64,000 bases of DNA from Pholis gunnellus (Eukaryota; Chordata; Actinopteri; Perciformes; Pholidae), in the NCBI GenBank assembly GCA_910591455.2, contig OU342804.1:31443421-31507420 (forward strand), read 5' to 3'. Each line of letters begins with the position of its first letter. Positions within the stretch are counted from its first letter, which is position 1. The notes beneath the pieces are model-generated. The model did not search any database. It was not told the DNA's origin and saw only the letters and a program-made list of their open reading frames with translations. The position numbers and the translations under genes are program-made. Positions 12,580-23,663 of the stretch are shown one piece after another.

Positions 12580-13765
12580 TGAGCACATCCCAGAAACTTC
12601 CCTCCACATGCCAGGCCCCCAATTCCTCCTAGCGACGACAGGATGCTGAATCGACTTCTACAGATGTCACAATGTTGAAGAAATCATTCAGGTTGGTGTT
12701 TACATCCCACCTCTGACCAGATTACTTACACGGAGCAAACTCATCCAGACTCCATGCTCATTGTTCTTGGGGACTTTAACAGAGCAAACATCAGCCACGA
12801 ACTGCTAAAATACAGACGACATATTAAGTGTCTCTCACCAGCGACAATAACACACTGGACTATTGCTAAACTACATTAAAGGAAGTCTATCACTCTCTTC
12901 CCTGTGCAACTTTGTGACTCTCTGATCACGGTCTGGTTCATCTTCTACACCTGAGGAGACCGACACCCTCATCCGGGATGGTGACAAGTCTGCATACAGT
13001 TCCCCCCATCACCATGCTGAACAGCACTGTGTCTACTGTGGAACCATTCAGGGTTCCACTACCTTCCAGGACCTGAAGAGCACATCTAACATAGAAGTCA
13101 TCAGGAAACAGGACCAGCAGAGGACGTACTTCCTGTGCCAGGTCAGGAAGTTCAACCTGCCTCAGGAGCTGCTGATCCACTCTACACTGCAATAATTTAG
13201 TCTGTCCTCCATACATCCATCACTGACAATGATGCATCCATTCAGGATTCATACATTTCAAGAGTGAGGAAAAGGCTTATTAGGAATATTGTCTGTTTTC
13301 TGAATAAGGGCAAAAACCGTAATATTTGGTGCATGTAAACATAGCCACTGTAGACCCTTCACAGCCTGGACACTATGTGTTGAAACATCTGGAAGGCGCT
13401 ACAGAACAGTAATGATTCTATGATATCATCATATGATACCGTCCTTCACACGTTACATATTTTTCCCAATTTTCATAAAGTTACCTTATTAATCATTCCA
13501 TATTCATTCCAGCACATTCTGCACCATTGCACTATTGTCTTCTTGTTCACAAAATGTATTGTTTTTTATACATATTTTTATGAACACCTATATCTATACA
13601 CAGTAGTTAATGTTCATGTTTACCTTTGAGCAGTTGTCTTGTCCTTGTTTTTAGCTGAATGTCTAGCTTCGTGCAAGTGAATTAACAGCAACGAAAACCC
13701 AGAGTCAAATTTGTTGTAATCTGTGCACAACCTTGACCAATAAAGCTGATTCTGATTCTGAATGA
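12580..13765 (+). mobile_element. Degenerate L2/Rex-like LINE: endonuclease remnant to 3' tail
   Basis: Around 12720-12900 the conceptual + strand translation shows the apurinic-endonuclease signature GDFN followed by a region like the usual 'TLDHCY' block, decayed by stops and indels. At 13100-13205 comes text resembling the segment downstream of the RT ('caggtcaggaagttcaacct', 'caggagctgctgatccact'). The element closes at 13735-13765 with 'aataaagctgattctgattctg', the microsatellite-like 3' tail typical of these fish LINEs. The RT core itself is missing, so the copy is internally deleted and dead. The minus ORF 12938-13216 is a shadow. Confidence 0.7.
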
Positions 13766-14668
13766 CAAAATCAGTGAACCCTATCGCCACCCTACGCTTT
13801 CAACAATAATGTTGATGTTGGGCACTTCTGCAAAACCCAGGATTACATTTGATGGCAAGGTTTTTTAACATTCAATTCCAATGTTTCTAAAATTATTTTC
13901 TTTTCAGGTGGCCAGGGGGCTAATATAAAGACTCCGGCCATGAACAAAAAAGTTTCCATGACTCAAGTCCTGCTGAGGACCTTTGGTCAAGAAAGTTGCT
14001 TTTGACCAGTTCCTTTAACTGGTTTCATGTTACTCCGATCTTGATTTCTTTACACTGGCTCCACATTAAATTGTCAACTGGGTAAAAAGGAAAAATTCCC
14101 CGAGAAAATGCCATTGCTTCTTTTTCACAAAGCTTTTTTGTGAGAGAATTAAAGGCTCAAAGTAAAATTAATTTGCAGTGTTCCTGTGCAACGAGGGAGT
14201 TTAGGTGATTTCAGGTGCCCACACTTTTGGTTTTAGACCCAAATAAAGTGGTTTAGATAGGCGTGTTTAAAATGATCATTTGATCTTGTGTTTCTTGTCA
14301 CCATGTTACCAAATAACTGGTTTGGTGAGTACAATGTTTTAAAGCGAAATGAAAGTCAAAACTACAAAATAAAACCAAAGTAATATTGTAAAAATTGTAA
14401 AAATTATATTACTGTGATGTAACATGTGTTAAAGCCATCCTATGATACGGGAATTGACATTTATAGTGCTGCTGAAGTGAGCCACATTTCCTAAAGAGAA
14501 TCACTGCAGTTTGATTTTGCCTTAGAAATGAATTGTTATCTTCAGCTTTCTTGCGTAGTGTAGTGTGTCAGAGGCAGATGTGAACCTATTCAGTCATTGA
14601 CTCACTCTTTCATTTACTCACGTTATCCCACAGTGTGTGTGTGTGTGTGAGTGTGAGTGTGAGTGTGA

Positions 14669-14746
<78 letters not shown>

Positions 14747-15470
14747 AAAAGAGAGAAAACTTTGCATCCAGTTACAGGTGGTGGCATCTCAATAGGCCCA
14801 AAGAGGAAAGAGCTGCCTTTGAATGCCACATGAAAGGACAGGGTGGGATGGGATATCTGGGGATACCTTCATTTCTCTGACGGCAGCCGTGCATACAAAT
14901 GGGAAGCTATGTAAGGAATCTCCTCTTCCTCGTTCTCTCTCTCTCTCTCTCTCATGCCTTTGTGTAGTCTCTCTGTCTCAGTGAAGCGAGGAGGGCTGTT
15001 CTTCTGTGGTTTGATGCGCTCACTCTCCCATGCCACTGGGGTGTTAGGAGTCTTGTAGGACAAGAGTGATGACACCAAGAGGGGCGCCGCTGTCTGTGTG
15101 TGTGTGTGTGTGTTTAGAGTGAGAGGGGTACCATGTCCAACCTATTCATCATTTGTCAATGCCATCTGCTGATCAATTAGGGGAGAACAAAAGAGCAACT
15201 GAGTGAATGCTACAGGGCCACACACACACACACACATACACACACACGTGTGTGGTAAACACATGTGATGTCAGCGTCGGTACACTGATATTTGAACCCG
15301 TTTTCATTCCACACATAATCAAGTGCAGACAGAATTGATTTTTGAAGTTTTGATCGTACAATGGTCTTCTAACTAACAGAAGAGACGCATGATTTGTTTC
15401 TACACAATGTTGACCTTCATATGAAACAAGCCAGTTGTGTCACAGTTCAGCTTCACACCCTCCTCACTCT
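13766..15470. other. Gene-free stretch with simple repeats
   Basis: No gene was seen. The compound GT/GTGA/GA repeat, a (CT)n tract (about 14934-14953), a (GT)n tract (about 15093-15113) and a (CA)n tract (about 15221-15247) lie here. Confidence 0.55.
14633..14743. repeat. Compound microsatellite (GT)n-(GTGA)n-(GA)n
   Basis: A GT run passes through several GTGA units into about 35 uninterrupted GA dinucleotides (about 14673-14743). The GA part is a perfect homopurine-homopyrimidine mirror repeat. The Arg-Glu and Ser-Leu open frames over it are artefacts. Confidence 0.95.
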
Positions 15471-15478
15471 ACTTTCAC
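15471..15478. other. 8-bp target site duplication, left copy
   Basis: ACTTTCAC here is repeated exactly at 17055-17062, directly outside the two ends of the hAT element. Eight bases is the duplication length made by hAT transposases. Confidence 0.75.
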
Positions 15479-15991
15479 CGTGGCCGTGGATTTTATACCT
15501 GGGCCTTCAGTGCTGTTCTACACTTCTAATAACCTCATTATGACGTCACAGCTACGGGTTATTATTTGTTTTGTGTAAAAGCCGCATATTCACATAACAC
15601 TGCAACATTTGACAAATGAAATAAAATGTTACATGAAGCTCAACACCTAGCATACAAAACACGAAATGCAGAGTGCAGATACATGAATACGAGCATGACG
15701 GGACGCTGCGTCATTAACGGACAATACAGTCCAAATCAATGTAACACAATGACAAACTCACAAGAGCAGTCGCATATATTCGTATGACAACAAAGCAACA
15801 AATCAATCCAGCAGACCTGCAGCGGATCCACGCATTCCACCACACAAGCACGAGCCATTCAAATATTATTCATGAAAACACCACGATTGACAAATGAACA
15901 GTAGTAACTGTCGAGGTAAACAAACAAACTTCACTTACCAAATGCTGTCTATCCTCCTTTCTTTGTTGACAAAGTGTTTAATCCCAGTACA

Positions 15992-16451
15992 TCAGTTCCA
16001 GTAAGAAGTCCTTCTCGATTCATCGATGCCAGTCGAGCCTCCCCAGTTGTATTTCGCCGGTCGTCGTCGGTCTTCCGTCGCCGGTCGGTTGTCCGTCTTC
16101 CGCCGCCGTTCGGTGGTCGTCTTCGACCGCCGTTCGGCAGTTGTCTTCGGCCGTGGACCGGCGAAGGGCGGGCCGCGTTGTGGAGCTGTTTCCCTGCGAA
16201 GTGGTCGTTGAGTTGTAGATCCACTCGAGTCTCTCCAAAAGTACCGATGCTCAGTTAAAATGAAACACATTCCCAGCCATAACATGTGCAACGCTTCTCC
16301 AACGCTGCATACAAATCCTTTTCCTGGCTGGGTCAGGGCTGCTAGCTGTGGGGTCATTTCTTACTATGTCCAGTTTGTTCAGAAATGTCCTTTTTGATAA
16401 AAGCGTTCCCGGTAACTCCGCCACTAAATCTGTTTCTCCTCCTTCCACCAT
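15992..16451 (-). pseudogene. Broken hAT transposase N-terminus (TTF-type zinc-finger region)
   Basis: Two overlapping minus-strand frames (16251-16451 and 15992-16357) together show a KLDIVR segment followed after a frame change by LTQPGKGF. I recognise that order from the region before and inside the TTF-type zinc finger of fish hAT transposases with MYM/TTF domains. The frames are offset, which implies an indel near 16350. Downstream the reading runs into an Arg/Thr-rich stretch produced by the CpG-rich tandem repeat. No catalytic domain remains. Similarity is judged by eye and is weak, so the family call depends mainly on the surrounding element. Confidence 0.4.
16035..16165. repeat. CpG-dense degenerate minisatellite
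   Basis: Roughly 24-bp units around 'cgccgttcggtggtcgtctt' are repeated with variation. The block is far richer in CpG than its surroundings and lies inside the hAT copy. It keeps several frames open on both strands, which explains the Arg-rich pseudo-proteins there. Confidence 0.6.
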
Positions 16452-17054
16452 TTCATATTAAAAAAACAAAGCTAGGTAAAATGTCTTTCAAATATTTCCA
16501 CTTGAACTCTGTCTACTACAACCAAAGCTCTGCTAGCAAGCATTATGTTTTGCGGGCACATAGTCACGTGCCCGCCCACTGACCAATCACAGCACACTCT
16601 GCACCTTGCGACAGAGAGGCATCTGGACTCTGAGCTGCAGTAATGCTGACGTAACTGTAGGCCTGCAAACCGCTCTGGTGCGTCCATGAATCCCGAACTA
16701 AAGATCTGATTGGTTGAAGACTATGTCAATCAACAATATCGTCCCCATTCAACTTAAACTGCACATGGAAGCACTGGGTGAGTCTGCAGGCCTGGGGCCT
16801 CTCTTCTTACCTAGAGACACAGAGGTGAAATCTGATTGGATAAAAGCTCTACATAAAACAAGCTGCACTGGAATCAGAGCAACTGAGGAGCACAGTAGCT
16901 GTCCAATGAGAAAATAAGATGATGGGAAAAATATATTTATAAATTATAATACATATAAGAAAAAATTAAATGTATTTAAGAAAAAAAGCTATAACTTTGT
17001 GATTCTGTTTAAGTCAGCAGAGAAGGCTTTGCAGGCCCTGACGGCCCGCCACTG

Positions 17055-17062
17055 ACTTTCAC
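17055..17062. other. 8-bp target site duplication, right copy
   Basis: Exact copy of ACTTTCAC at 15471-15478, immediately outside the hAT right end. Confidence 0.75.
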
Positions 17063-17074
17063 TCACTCCCTCCT

Positions 17075-17395
17075 TATCAGGCTAAATGACCTTCACCTGT
17101 TCACTCACCTGCTGCTGATCATTAATCAAGCCACTATTTAGACTCCTGCCACCCAGACACACACTGACAGATTGTTCTTCGGTTTTTCCATGCCAGACTC
17201 TCCAGCACTCTTTCCCGGACTGATCTCCTGTTGCCGACCCTGCCTGTCCCTGTTCTGCCCGCCTTGCCTGACTCACGGTAAACCCACCAGCCTTCTGATC
17301 CTGACACTGTTTTACTCTGCCTGCTGTTCCTGGAAGTTTGAAATAAAAAGCCAAAGTTCCCTGGAATCGTGTGTGTTGCATTTGGATCCATATAC
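17075..17395 (+). mobile_element. Probable solo-LTR fragment of a fish retrotransposon
   Basis: This is a pyrimidine-rich stretch with 'cctgcctgtccctgttctgc', then 'gactcacggtaaacccacca', an AATAAA near 17340 and a closing 'gttgcatttggatcc'. That resembles the U3-R-U5 layout of fish Gypsy-type LTRs that I recall. No second LTR, internal region or target duplication is visible. The hAT copy inserted at or near its left edge. The +/- open frames here are not genes. Confidence 0.4.
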
Positions 17396-17399
17396 TACC

Positions 17400-18063
17400 G
17401 GTTACAAGTTGAAATAACTGGTCTCAACAAAGGTCATTGTGTGACTGAATGAATGAATCAGGAAGTATGCAGCGGTTTTATCAGAGTGGTCTGCCATGAT
17501 TTGGAAACATGTAAGAGTGTTTTGAGAATAATGAAATAAAACCGATTCAGAGAGCAGCACCACAGGCTGGAACACCTCGGGTCTTGTGCAGAAACAGAAG
17601 TTGGTGAAGACGTTTGAGTGCTCCACTGTGAATTCATTTGGAAACAGATAAGACACGCGATTCTGATGTGATCCTCTCATTCTTAGTCTCATGCTTCTGA
17701 ACAGGTGTATGGTGCTAGTGTATTTAGACCAGCTGCCTTTATATCTTAATATTCATTGTGATAGCCGGGAGCGATGCAGTCCCTCCTCTTGATCTCTGAA
17801 CTATTCTCTCTTGTTAACATTCACTGCTGAATAATGAAATAAACATATCTCCCAGTTAGCTGCTTGACCTTTAGCAGTTTTAACAGTGAATACAACAACA
17901 ATCTGTTTCATCATCTTTGTTACGACATCTTGGGAGTTGTGTTTGTACTTCAGATTGTTCAGTACTGACAACAATCAAGGCTTTAAACCAATAGTGCTTG
18001 TCAGAACTGACATTTTTGTAGTTATCCAGATTACTTCACCAAGAAAACAGCTAAGGACCATGC

Positions 18064-18100
<37 letters not shown>

Positions 18101-19168
18101 ATGTGTGTGTATGTGAATGTTTGTGTCCCCAGTATAGAAGATTCATATCAAAGCCATTCAGCCCCAAACACACACATCATCTGCTGCAGCACTCCACGCC
18201 TGCCTGTGGTTTGGCATCAGGCCTGGCCTTCCAACTTCCTTACAGTGGGATCAACAGCAGGTGGAAGCACTTTGAACTTTGCTGCAGGTGGAACTTCTTT
18301 GAACCTTCACACAGTCTTCCCTACTGAGAGAGCACATCTACAATATGTTCACACACTTTTTAAAGAGACACTGAGTTCTTAAACTAGAAAGGTGCACTCA
18401 GTAGTGTGTCTGCAACGCTTACTGCAGTATTGTGTGATTGAATGAATACAACCCACAACGGGCTAACATAACTAACATAAATAAAACATTTATTAACATA
18501 TATAAAAAAAAGTTAAAAAGTCACCAAGCTGTTTGTCCACGCAGCAGCGGCTGAGTTGCAGACGTTCAGCATACTAAGTCGCTGTAGTCGCTGTAAGTCT
18601 CTTTGAATAAGAGCTGAGTGGTACGCAGCAGTGTGTGTACTGCTAGTTCCACTAGCTAAAACACATTGTCCATTAGCTGTTAGCAAAACACAATGCAAAC
18701 TGTTATCCCCACACTGTTGGCGCATGTTAGCAGATGTGGGGTCGGAGATGCCGGTTGAGAGTAGTGAGTGAGGAGTTTAGCAGGCAGTCAATAGCTGTAG
18801 AAAAAAGGCAATACAAGTTTTTTTTTAAAAGGTGAGTCACCGCAACAGTGAGAGGTCCTTGAGCAGGCAGCCATAACTGGCCACCCAAAAAGTAGGTTGC
18901 TGCAGCAGAAAGTGAGATTAGCTGTGGACAGACACATAGGTGCACACTCAATCACTCACGGACACACACACATGCATGTCCAATCTCATGATCTTCCTGC
19001 CGGAGATATTAAAGACTAATGCAAACACTACACACTACATTCCTTGCCATACCCTTTAACATGAACTAACCACTGAAGACTGCATTTATTTATCTAGTGG
19101 AGGGGATTTTAACACCACCTGCATCAGTGATTTAATTGTGTAGCCAGCATGTGGATCATTTCTCACCT
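17400..19168. other. Gene-free stretch with a GT microsatellite
   Basis: A (GT)n tract lies at about 18066-18112. No gene, RNA or recognisable transposon was seen. Confidence 0.5.
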
Positions 19169-19269
19169 CGACTTACTATCTTGAAATTTCGACTTACTAT
19201 CTCGAAATTTCAACTTACTATCTCATAATTTCGACTTACTATCTCATAATTTCGACTTACTATCTCATA
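19169..19269. repeat. Left iterated 21-bp terminal repeats
   Basis: Units start at 19169, 19190, 19211, 19232 and 19253 (the last incomplete). They vary mainly at CTCGAAATTT versus CTCATAATTT. Such iterated termini are plausible transposase-binding arrays. Confidence 0.9.
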
Positions 19270-19368
19270 TCTCATAGCATTATGACCTTTTATAGGCCTA
19301 TGTGTTGTTTCCTCACATGCACCAAAGCAACAGAAGCAAGTGAATGAGACGAAGCTTAGCAGATCAAA

Positions 19369-19830
19369 ATGGATACCATAATTGAAGACTACTTTAGACG
19401 TGGATTCACAAATCGTGAAATTTTTGTCGTTTTGGAGGAGTCACATTATATCAAACTAACCCTCCGAACCCTAGAGAGAAAGCTACGAAAGAACCAACTT
19501 TGGCGGAGACGAAATAAAACAGATAAAGCTGAGGTAGCATCCTTCATTCACCAACAGCTACAGTCGTCTGGCAAACTACACGGCTACAGATGGATGTACC
19601 AGAAATGTTGGATGGCCGGGATAATTACCGATAGAGAAACTGTGCGTCAATTGATGCGACTGTTGGCCCGCAACCGTTTAAGATGGCATATGTATGTCAG
19701 CCGTGGGCCAAACTATGTATGGCATATAGATGGGTACGACAAATTAAAGCCTTATGGAATATGTATCAGTGGTTGCATAGATGGCTTCTTGAGAAAAATG
19801 ATGGCTAGAGGCATACAAAACCAACAATGA
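19369..19830 (+). pseudogene. IS3EU-like transposase, N-terminal part, frameshifted
   Basis: The 153-codon frame begins MDTIIEDYF with a helix-turn-helix-like N-terminus (residues about 1-50). It continues through HGYRWMYQKC (71-80) to GPNYVWHIDGYDKLKPYG (113-130), whose Asp121 is the likely first catalytic residue of an RNase-H-fold DDE integrase core. After residue 144 the frame is wrong: the expected continuation (a W-L-E-A-Y-type segment) is read in another frame from about 19803 to 19880, which fits a two-base deletion near 19800. The rest of the catalytic core is absent because the right terminal repeats follow. Complete relatives in fish are much longer. This copy cannot make an active enzyme. 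Confidence 0.7.
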
Positions 19831-19894
19831 CCCTCGTATTATCGCAGGTTACTTCATAGATGCTCCACCATGGCTTCTCTGCTACGCCTCAGTC

Positions 19895-20086
19895 AGTTAG
19901 TCAAAATTATGAGATAGTATCTCATTATTTTAAGATGGTAAGTCGAAATTATGAGATAATAACTCGAAATGATGTGATAGTAAATCAAAATTATGAGATA
20001 GTAAATCGAAATTATGAGATAGTTAGTCAAAATTATGAGATAGTAAGTCAAAATTTCGAGATAACAAGTCGAAATTTCGAGATAAC
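19895..20086. repeat. Right iterated 21-bp terminal repeats (inverted)
   Basis: About nine variable units of AAATTATGAGATAGTAAGTC type, the reverse complement of the left array. An artificial Asn-Tyr-Glu-Ile repeat frame (19860-20132) results from the 21-bp period, which is divisible by three. Confidence 0.9.
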
Positions 20087-20109
20087 AGGATCTTTATTTT
20101 TTCCTCACA

Positions 20110-20335
20110 GTGGCAGGAATGGGCATCCATAAAAAGAGTGCAAGGGTGTTTAACTGTAAGAAATTGTCCTTGGGATGTAAGTGTCAGAGTCAGTGGGGGT
20201 CCCGGGATTTGTTGATGAGCCCAACTGAAGACGGGAAGAAAGTGTTCATGTGGCGTGAGGTCTTGGTCCTGATGGACCGCAGCCTCCTGCCAGATGGAAG
20301 GGGCACGAACAGTTTATGTCCAGGATGAAAGTAAA
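20110..20335 (+). mobile_element. LINE-derived fragment
   Basis: The text 'tcctgatggaccgcagcctc' followed by 'ctgccagatggaaggggcac' matches a segment found in many fish LINE copies. A related passage lies at about 48840-48920. It is non-coding as it stands. Confidence 0.4.
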
Positions 20336-20689
20336 GTGATGAGGGATTTAGGTCATTAGTAATGGATTCATTTTTCTAAAAAAGCATCCCCAATCATCTT
20401 GGTGAATTCGACCTGAAATGAATAAAACCAACAGTGTGTGATACTACATCAGTTGAAGCCCATCCCCACACTGATTCTTGCTGTTTCAGTGTGCTCTGTC
20501 TTCTATCAGTCTGGAAGAATCCCACCCAGAAAAAGGCAATAAAACCTGGAGACGTTCAAATGCACACAGCAGGCAGAAACAGCAGCTGTAGTGGAAACAC
20601 ACTGGCTGAACAGTAAGAATGTGTGTGGCCTGAAGAACAGCAGCACTTTCTAGAGCTCGGTGGCACAGTAATTCACTCACCCAGCCCTC

Positions 20690-20925
20690 CCCTACCTGGA
20701 CCAGGAGGACACATCTGTGAAAAGGCTGTTCACTGACTATAGGTCAGTATTCAATACCATTGTGCCCCATAAGCTCGTCATTGTCTCTCTGACTGGATCC
20801 TTAGATTCCCGATGGGCAAACCACAGTCAATGCAGATAGGTAGCACCACATCCACCACCCTGACTCCCAACACCGAAGCCCCTCAGGGCTGCAGGCTAAG
20901 CCCTCTTCTGTTCTGAATAAGCTAC
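20690..20925 (+). mobile_element. LINE reverse-transcriptase fragment (L2/Rex-like)
   Basis: Conceptual + strand translation gives FTDYRSVFNTI and, about 40 codons later, a decayed APQGC-LSPLLF block. These are the RT motifs around the palm of fish L2/Rex-type LINEs. Stops and indels interrupt it. It may belong to the same dead copy as 20110-20335. Confidence 0.6.
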
Positions 20926-22775
20926 AGTCTCATATTTTACATTATATTTTACTAACAATAATCGGTGAGGAGCCAATGACGCATTAATGAATAAAGGGCA
21001 AACTTTGTCCTCCAGTTAGTATAATTATCAGCACCCATGAAAAAATAACAATTTCATCATATCAGAAAGACATTTGATACATTTATTCACTGAACTTAAT
21101 GTGATTTTGCATATAAAAGCATATGTCCGCAGATGCAGTGAAAAGGTGTTTCTGCTTATTGTCTTGAGTAACTAAATAGATTTTATCAAAGGGATTTGTA
21201 AACCTTGGCTTCTGATGACATATAAACAAAAAAATATGTATGTAGTGTTTCATTTCAAATACTCCATAAATGACATAAATGGAAATGTTTGGAACCATTT
21301 CACACTGAGGTTAATATTTCTATGGGCTATTTCAAATTTATCTCACGGGAAGGCGTACAAATAGCAACTTTTAAGGACATTCCATCTGTAATTTCACGCA
21401 TTTTAAGCTTTTTGTGTGCCAATTAATGACTCGTTCTCATTCCCAACCAATGGGGCACGCTCACGTGCACTAACATGTTCTAAGCACACGCTGCTGTTGT
21501 TCGCTGTTATAATGATGTTTAGAATGTCAAATACAGCTGAATTCAAACAAAACAACTTGGTTATGTTCAGGAATCAAAACTTAGATTTTGGAAAAGTTCA
21601 TAGTTTGGGTTATAGTGACATTTGTTCCATAAATTAGCAGTCAACGTAAGTATTGCAACGATTGACTTTTGGTTTCAAACGGGACACTAATGGCGGTTTC
21701 CTGGGTGAAAGTCCTGTGTTTGTTTGAACACCCGTCACCCAATCCATTTCTCGCTCTTTATACTACTATTATAATACTCTCACCTGACTTCCGGAGCACT
21801 TGCTCTGAGCATCTACTGCCGTGGCGTGAAATGACCCCAGCCGTATTTACATTGGTAATATTGTTTTCTTTGTGAGTATCTGTGTGGCGGCTGTATTGGC
21901 TGACCTCCAGTGACATGTCATTTGCATTGTAAATATTTCTTTGTTCATATGGGGATTAGCCAGAACTCCGGGTGAAGAGTAGTTTGTAGATTGTTTCGGT
22001 CTTTGGTTCACCCTGGATTTAAGCTCTCTGTTTTTGTATTTGAAAGTTGCTCTGTTATTGTATGCAGTCACAAATTTCTCATTGATTCTTTCATTCCCTC
22101 TCTTTTTCCCTGTCCATATGCTGCACTCCCACACCACTAGACTCCGGTGTGACACACGCTAAAAGCAAAAAATGCATAGCAACAGCATGATAATTGTAGA
22201 AATTGGTCCGTTATTCAAATGTCATTTGGTGAGACAATGCTGGTAATATTGAATAAAAAAAGAAAACAGCGTCCAGAGTCAAGTGGAAACACCAGTCAAG
22301 CTTTTACAACTAAAGTGGTAAACAGAAGACAACAAGAATAAAATCATCTTGGTTTGGCAAGCAGGATAATGGCATTTAGCTCATTTTCTGTGATTTAGCT
22401 TTATGTAATCAAATTAATAGTTACCTCACTTATTAATGATCAGTTTTTGTTGGATCTGCTTCAGTTGTTTGTATGTTCACTTACTCTATACAGTAATTTA
22501 TAAAAATGTACTTGGTTGTAGAAGACTGTATTATATGACAAAGTGTTTCAGATATTTCGTCCATCTCTTTACTTTCACAAACATCAGGCATAAAAGTAAC
22601 AGAGAAACTAATCCGACATCATTATACAGTTACATCGGTATGATTTTTTATTATATCATCATACAAAAGCAGTTTTTAATTACATTTTTTCTTTGAATTA
22701 AGTTAATCAATGTATTCAAATCCTTTTTTACAGCACACTTTATTCTTGTAGTGTGACATCGGCTGTATGCAAACA
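20926..22775. other. Gene-free stretch containing one repeat copy
   Basis: At 21445-21575 is the partner of the repeat at 9770-10010. Otherwise nothing was recognised. Confidence 0.45.
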
Positions 22776-23300
22776 GTGGTGGAAAGGAGCTGACAAAATG
22801 TACTCAAGTACTGCACTTTAAGCACACTTTTGAGGTACTTGTACTTTACTTGAGTATTTCCATGTTCTGCTATTTTCTACTTCTACGACACGAGGGAAAT
22901 ATAATAACTTTGCAAATTCAAAGTTATTAATGCAAAATATAATAAAACAAATGATGTATAATCATGGATTCAGATTTATTGATCCCTAGGGGCAATTTAC
23001 AAGCTTTACGAGTTATATTCACTCCATTACACATACTCAAGGAACTTTTTTGAGTAGACTACTTGTCAGAGTAGTTTTAATGCAGCATACTTTTACTATG
23101 TTATTAATCATTCTACTTTATATATTTATTATTTTATGCATTTATGATACATTAAAAGGCAGCTGGTCAACTCATCCCATGGACTGGCTATGTGGGGCTA
23201 GCTGGTCCCAGGTCTGCTGTTGCTCTTTTTCTACCACATCCACGCCTCCATGTGACTGTTCAAAGCAGCACGGCTGGCTACAGCAGGAGTAAAGCTAACA
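22776..23300 (+). repeat. Ubiquitous teleost 'tactcaagtact' repeat
   Basis: The passage beginning 'gtggtggaaaggagctgac' and continuing 'gaggtacttgtactttactt' with 'gagtatttccatgttctgct' is one of the most frequent non-coding repeats of percomorph fish. The copy is diverged and runs into an AT-rich tail. Confidence 0.65.
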
Positions 23301-23663
23301 CCATGGCTTTCAAATAGCGCTACAAGTTAATATTTACAGACAAATTAACAGCGCAAAGTGCAGCAGGCTCTGGTTCTGAACTCAATCAGAGAACGTTAGT
23401 CGCATATTGTAACTTCAGATTCTATGAGTACAGGCGGAGCCCTGTAAGAGCTGTAGCTATTGGGTTTATCCGTGTGTCTATACGTAGTCATGATTATTTT
23501 TTTCCTGCCCATGTGCTCTTTTTGGGCCCCCCTTTTTCTACATTGGCAACATATAACCGCTATGCAAACATTGTTCTGTTCCCAATTCAAACCAGCATTT
23601 CTTCAGCTAACGTAGGTGGAGCCAGAGGGAACGTACGCTTTAGCTGTAACTGGCACCAAATTG

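Larger units (their letters stand above)
15479..17054 (-). mobile_element. hAT transposon, copy 1 (1576 bp, degenerate)
   Basis: The right end is CGGCCCGCCACTG (17042-17054) and the left end is a decayed version beginning near CGTGGCCGTGGATTTTA. Exact ACTTTCAC duplications flank both. A second copy of the family lies inverted at 40414-41418; the two share their outer several hundred bases, including 'ggtgaaatctgattggataa', 'aacaaagaaaggaggat' and 'acctgggccttca'. Copy 1 keeps about 0.6 kb that copy 2 lacks. It contains minus-strand remnants of a transposase N-terminus and a CpG-rich tandem repeat. hAT assignment rests on end sequence, duplication length and the TTF-like remnant. Confidence 0.75.
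19169..20086 (+). mobile_element. Deletion derivative of an IS3EU-like DNA transposon
   Basis: The left end (19169-19269) is nearly five tandem 21-bp units of the type CGACTTACTATCTCATAATTT. The right end (about 19895-20086) is about nine units of the reverse complement. Together they form long inverted ends made of iterated short repeats. Between them sits the 5' part of a transposase gene that stops where the right repeats begin, so most of the catalytic domain is deleted. Total length is 918 bp. No convincing target duplication was found. The IS3EU assignment rests on the transposase fragment and is from recall. Confidence 0.7.

Noticed and set aside
12938..13216. 92-residue minus-strand protein
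   Set aside because: Antisense of a recognisable LINE 3' region.
14623..14880. Ser-Leu and Arg-Glu repeat proteins
   Set aside because: Translations of GT/GA microsatellites.
15992..16357. Arg/Thr-rich 121-residue protein
   Set aside because: Half of it is generated by the CpG-rich minisatellite; only the N-terminal LTQPGKGF part is informative, and that belongs to a broken transposase.
16714..16917. Small conserved protein shared with 40547-40747
   Set aside because: The similarity reflects two copies of the same hAT element. The frames have no family signature and lie in terminal, non-coding parts.
19169..20086. CRISPR-like array of 21-bp repeats
   Set aside because: Repeats are directly adjacent with no unique spacers, are inverted at the two ends, and bracket a transposase fragment in a vertebrate genome.
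19150..20092. GGATC as a target duplication of the IS3EU-like element
   Set aside because: The two copies are not at equivalent distances from the terminal arrays, so the match is probably chance.
19860..20132. 90-residue Asn-Tyr-Glu-Ile repeat protein
   Set aside because: It is the translation of a 21-bp terminal-repeat array; the period is divisible by three, so frames stay open.
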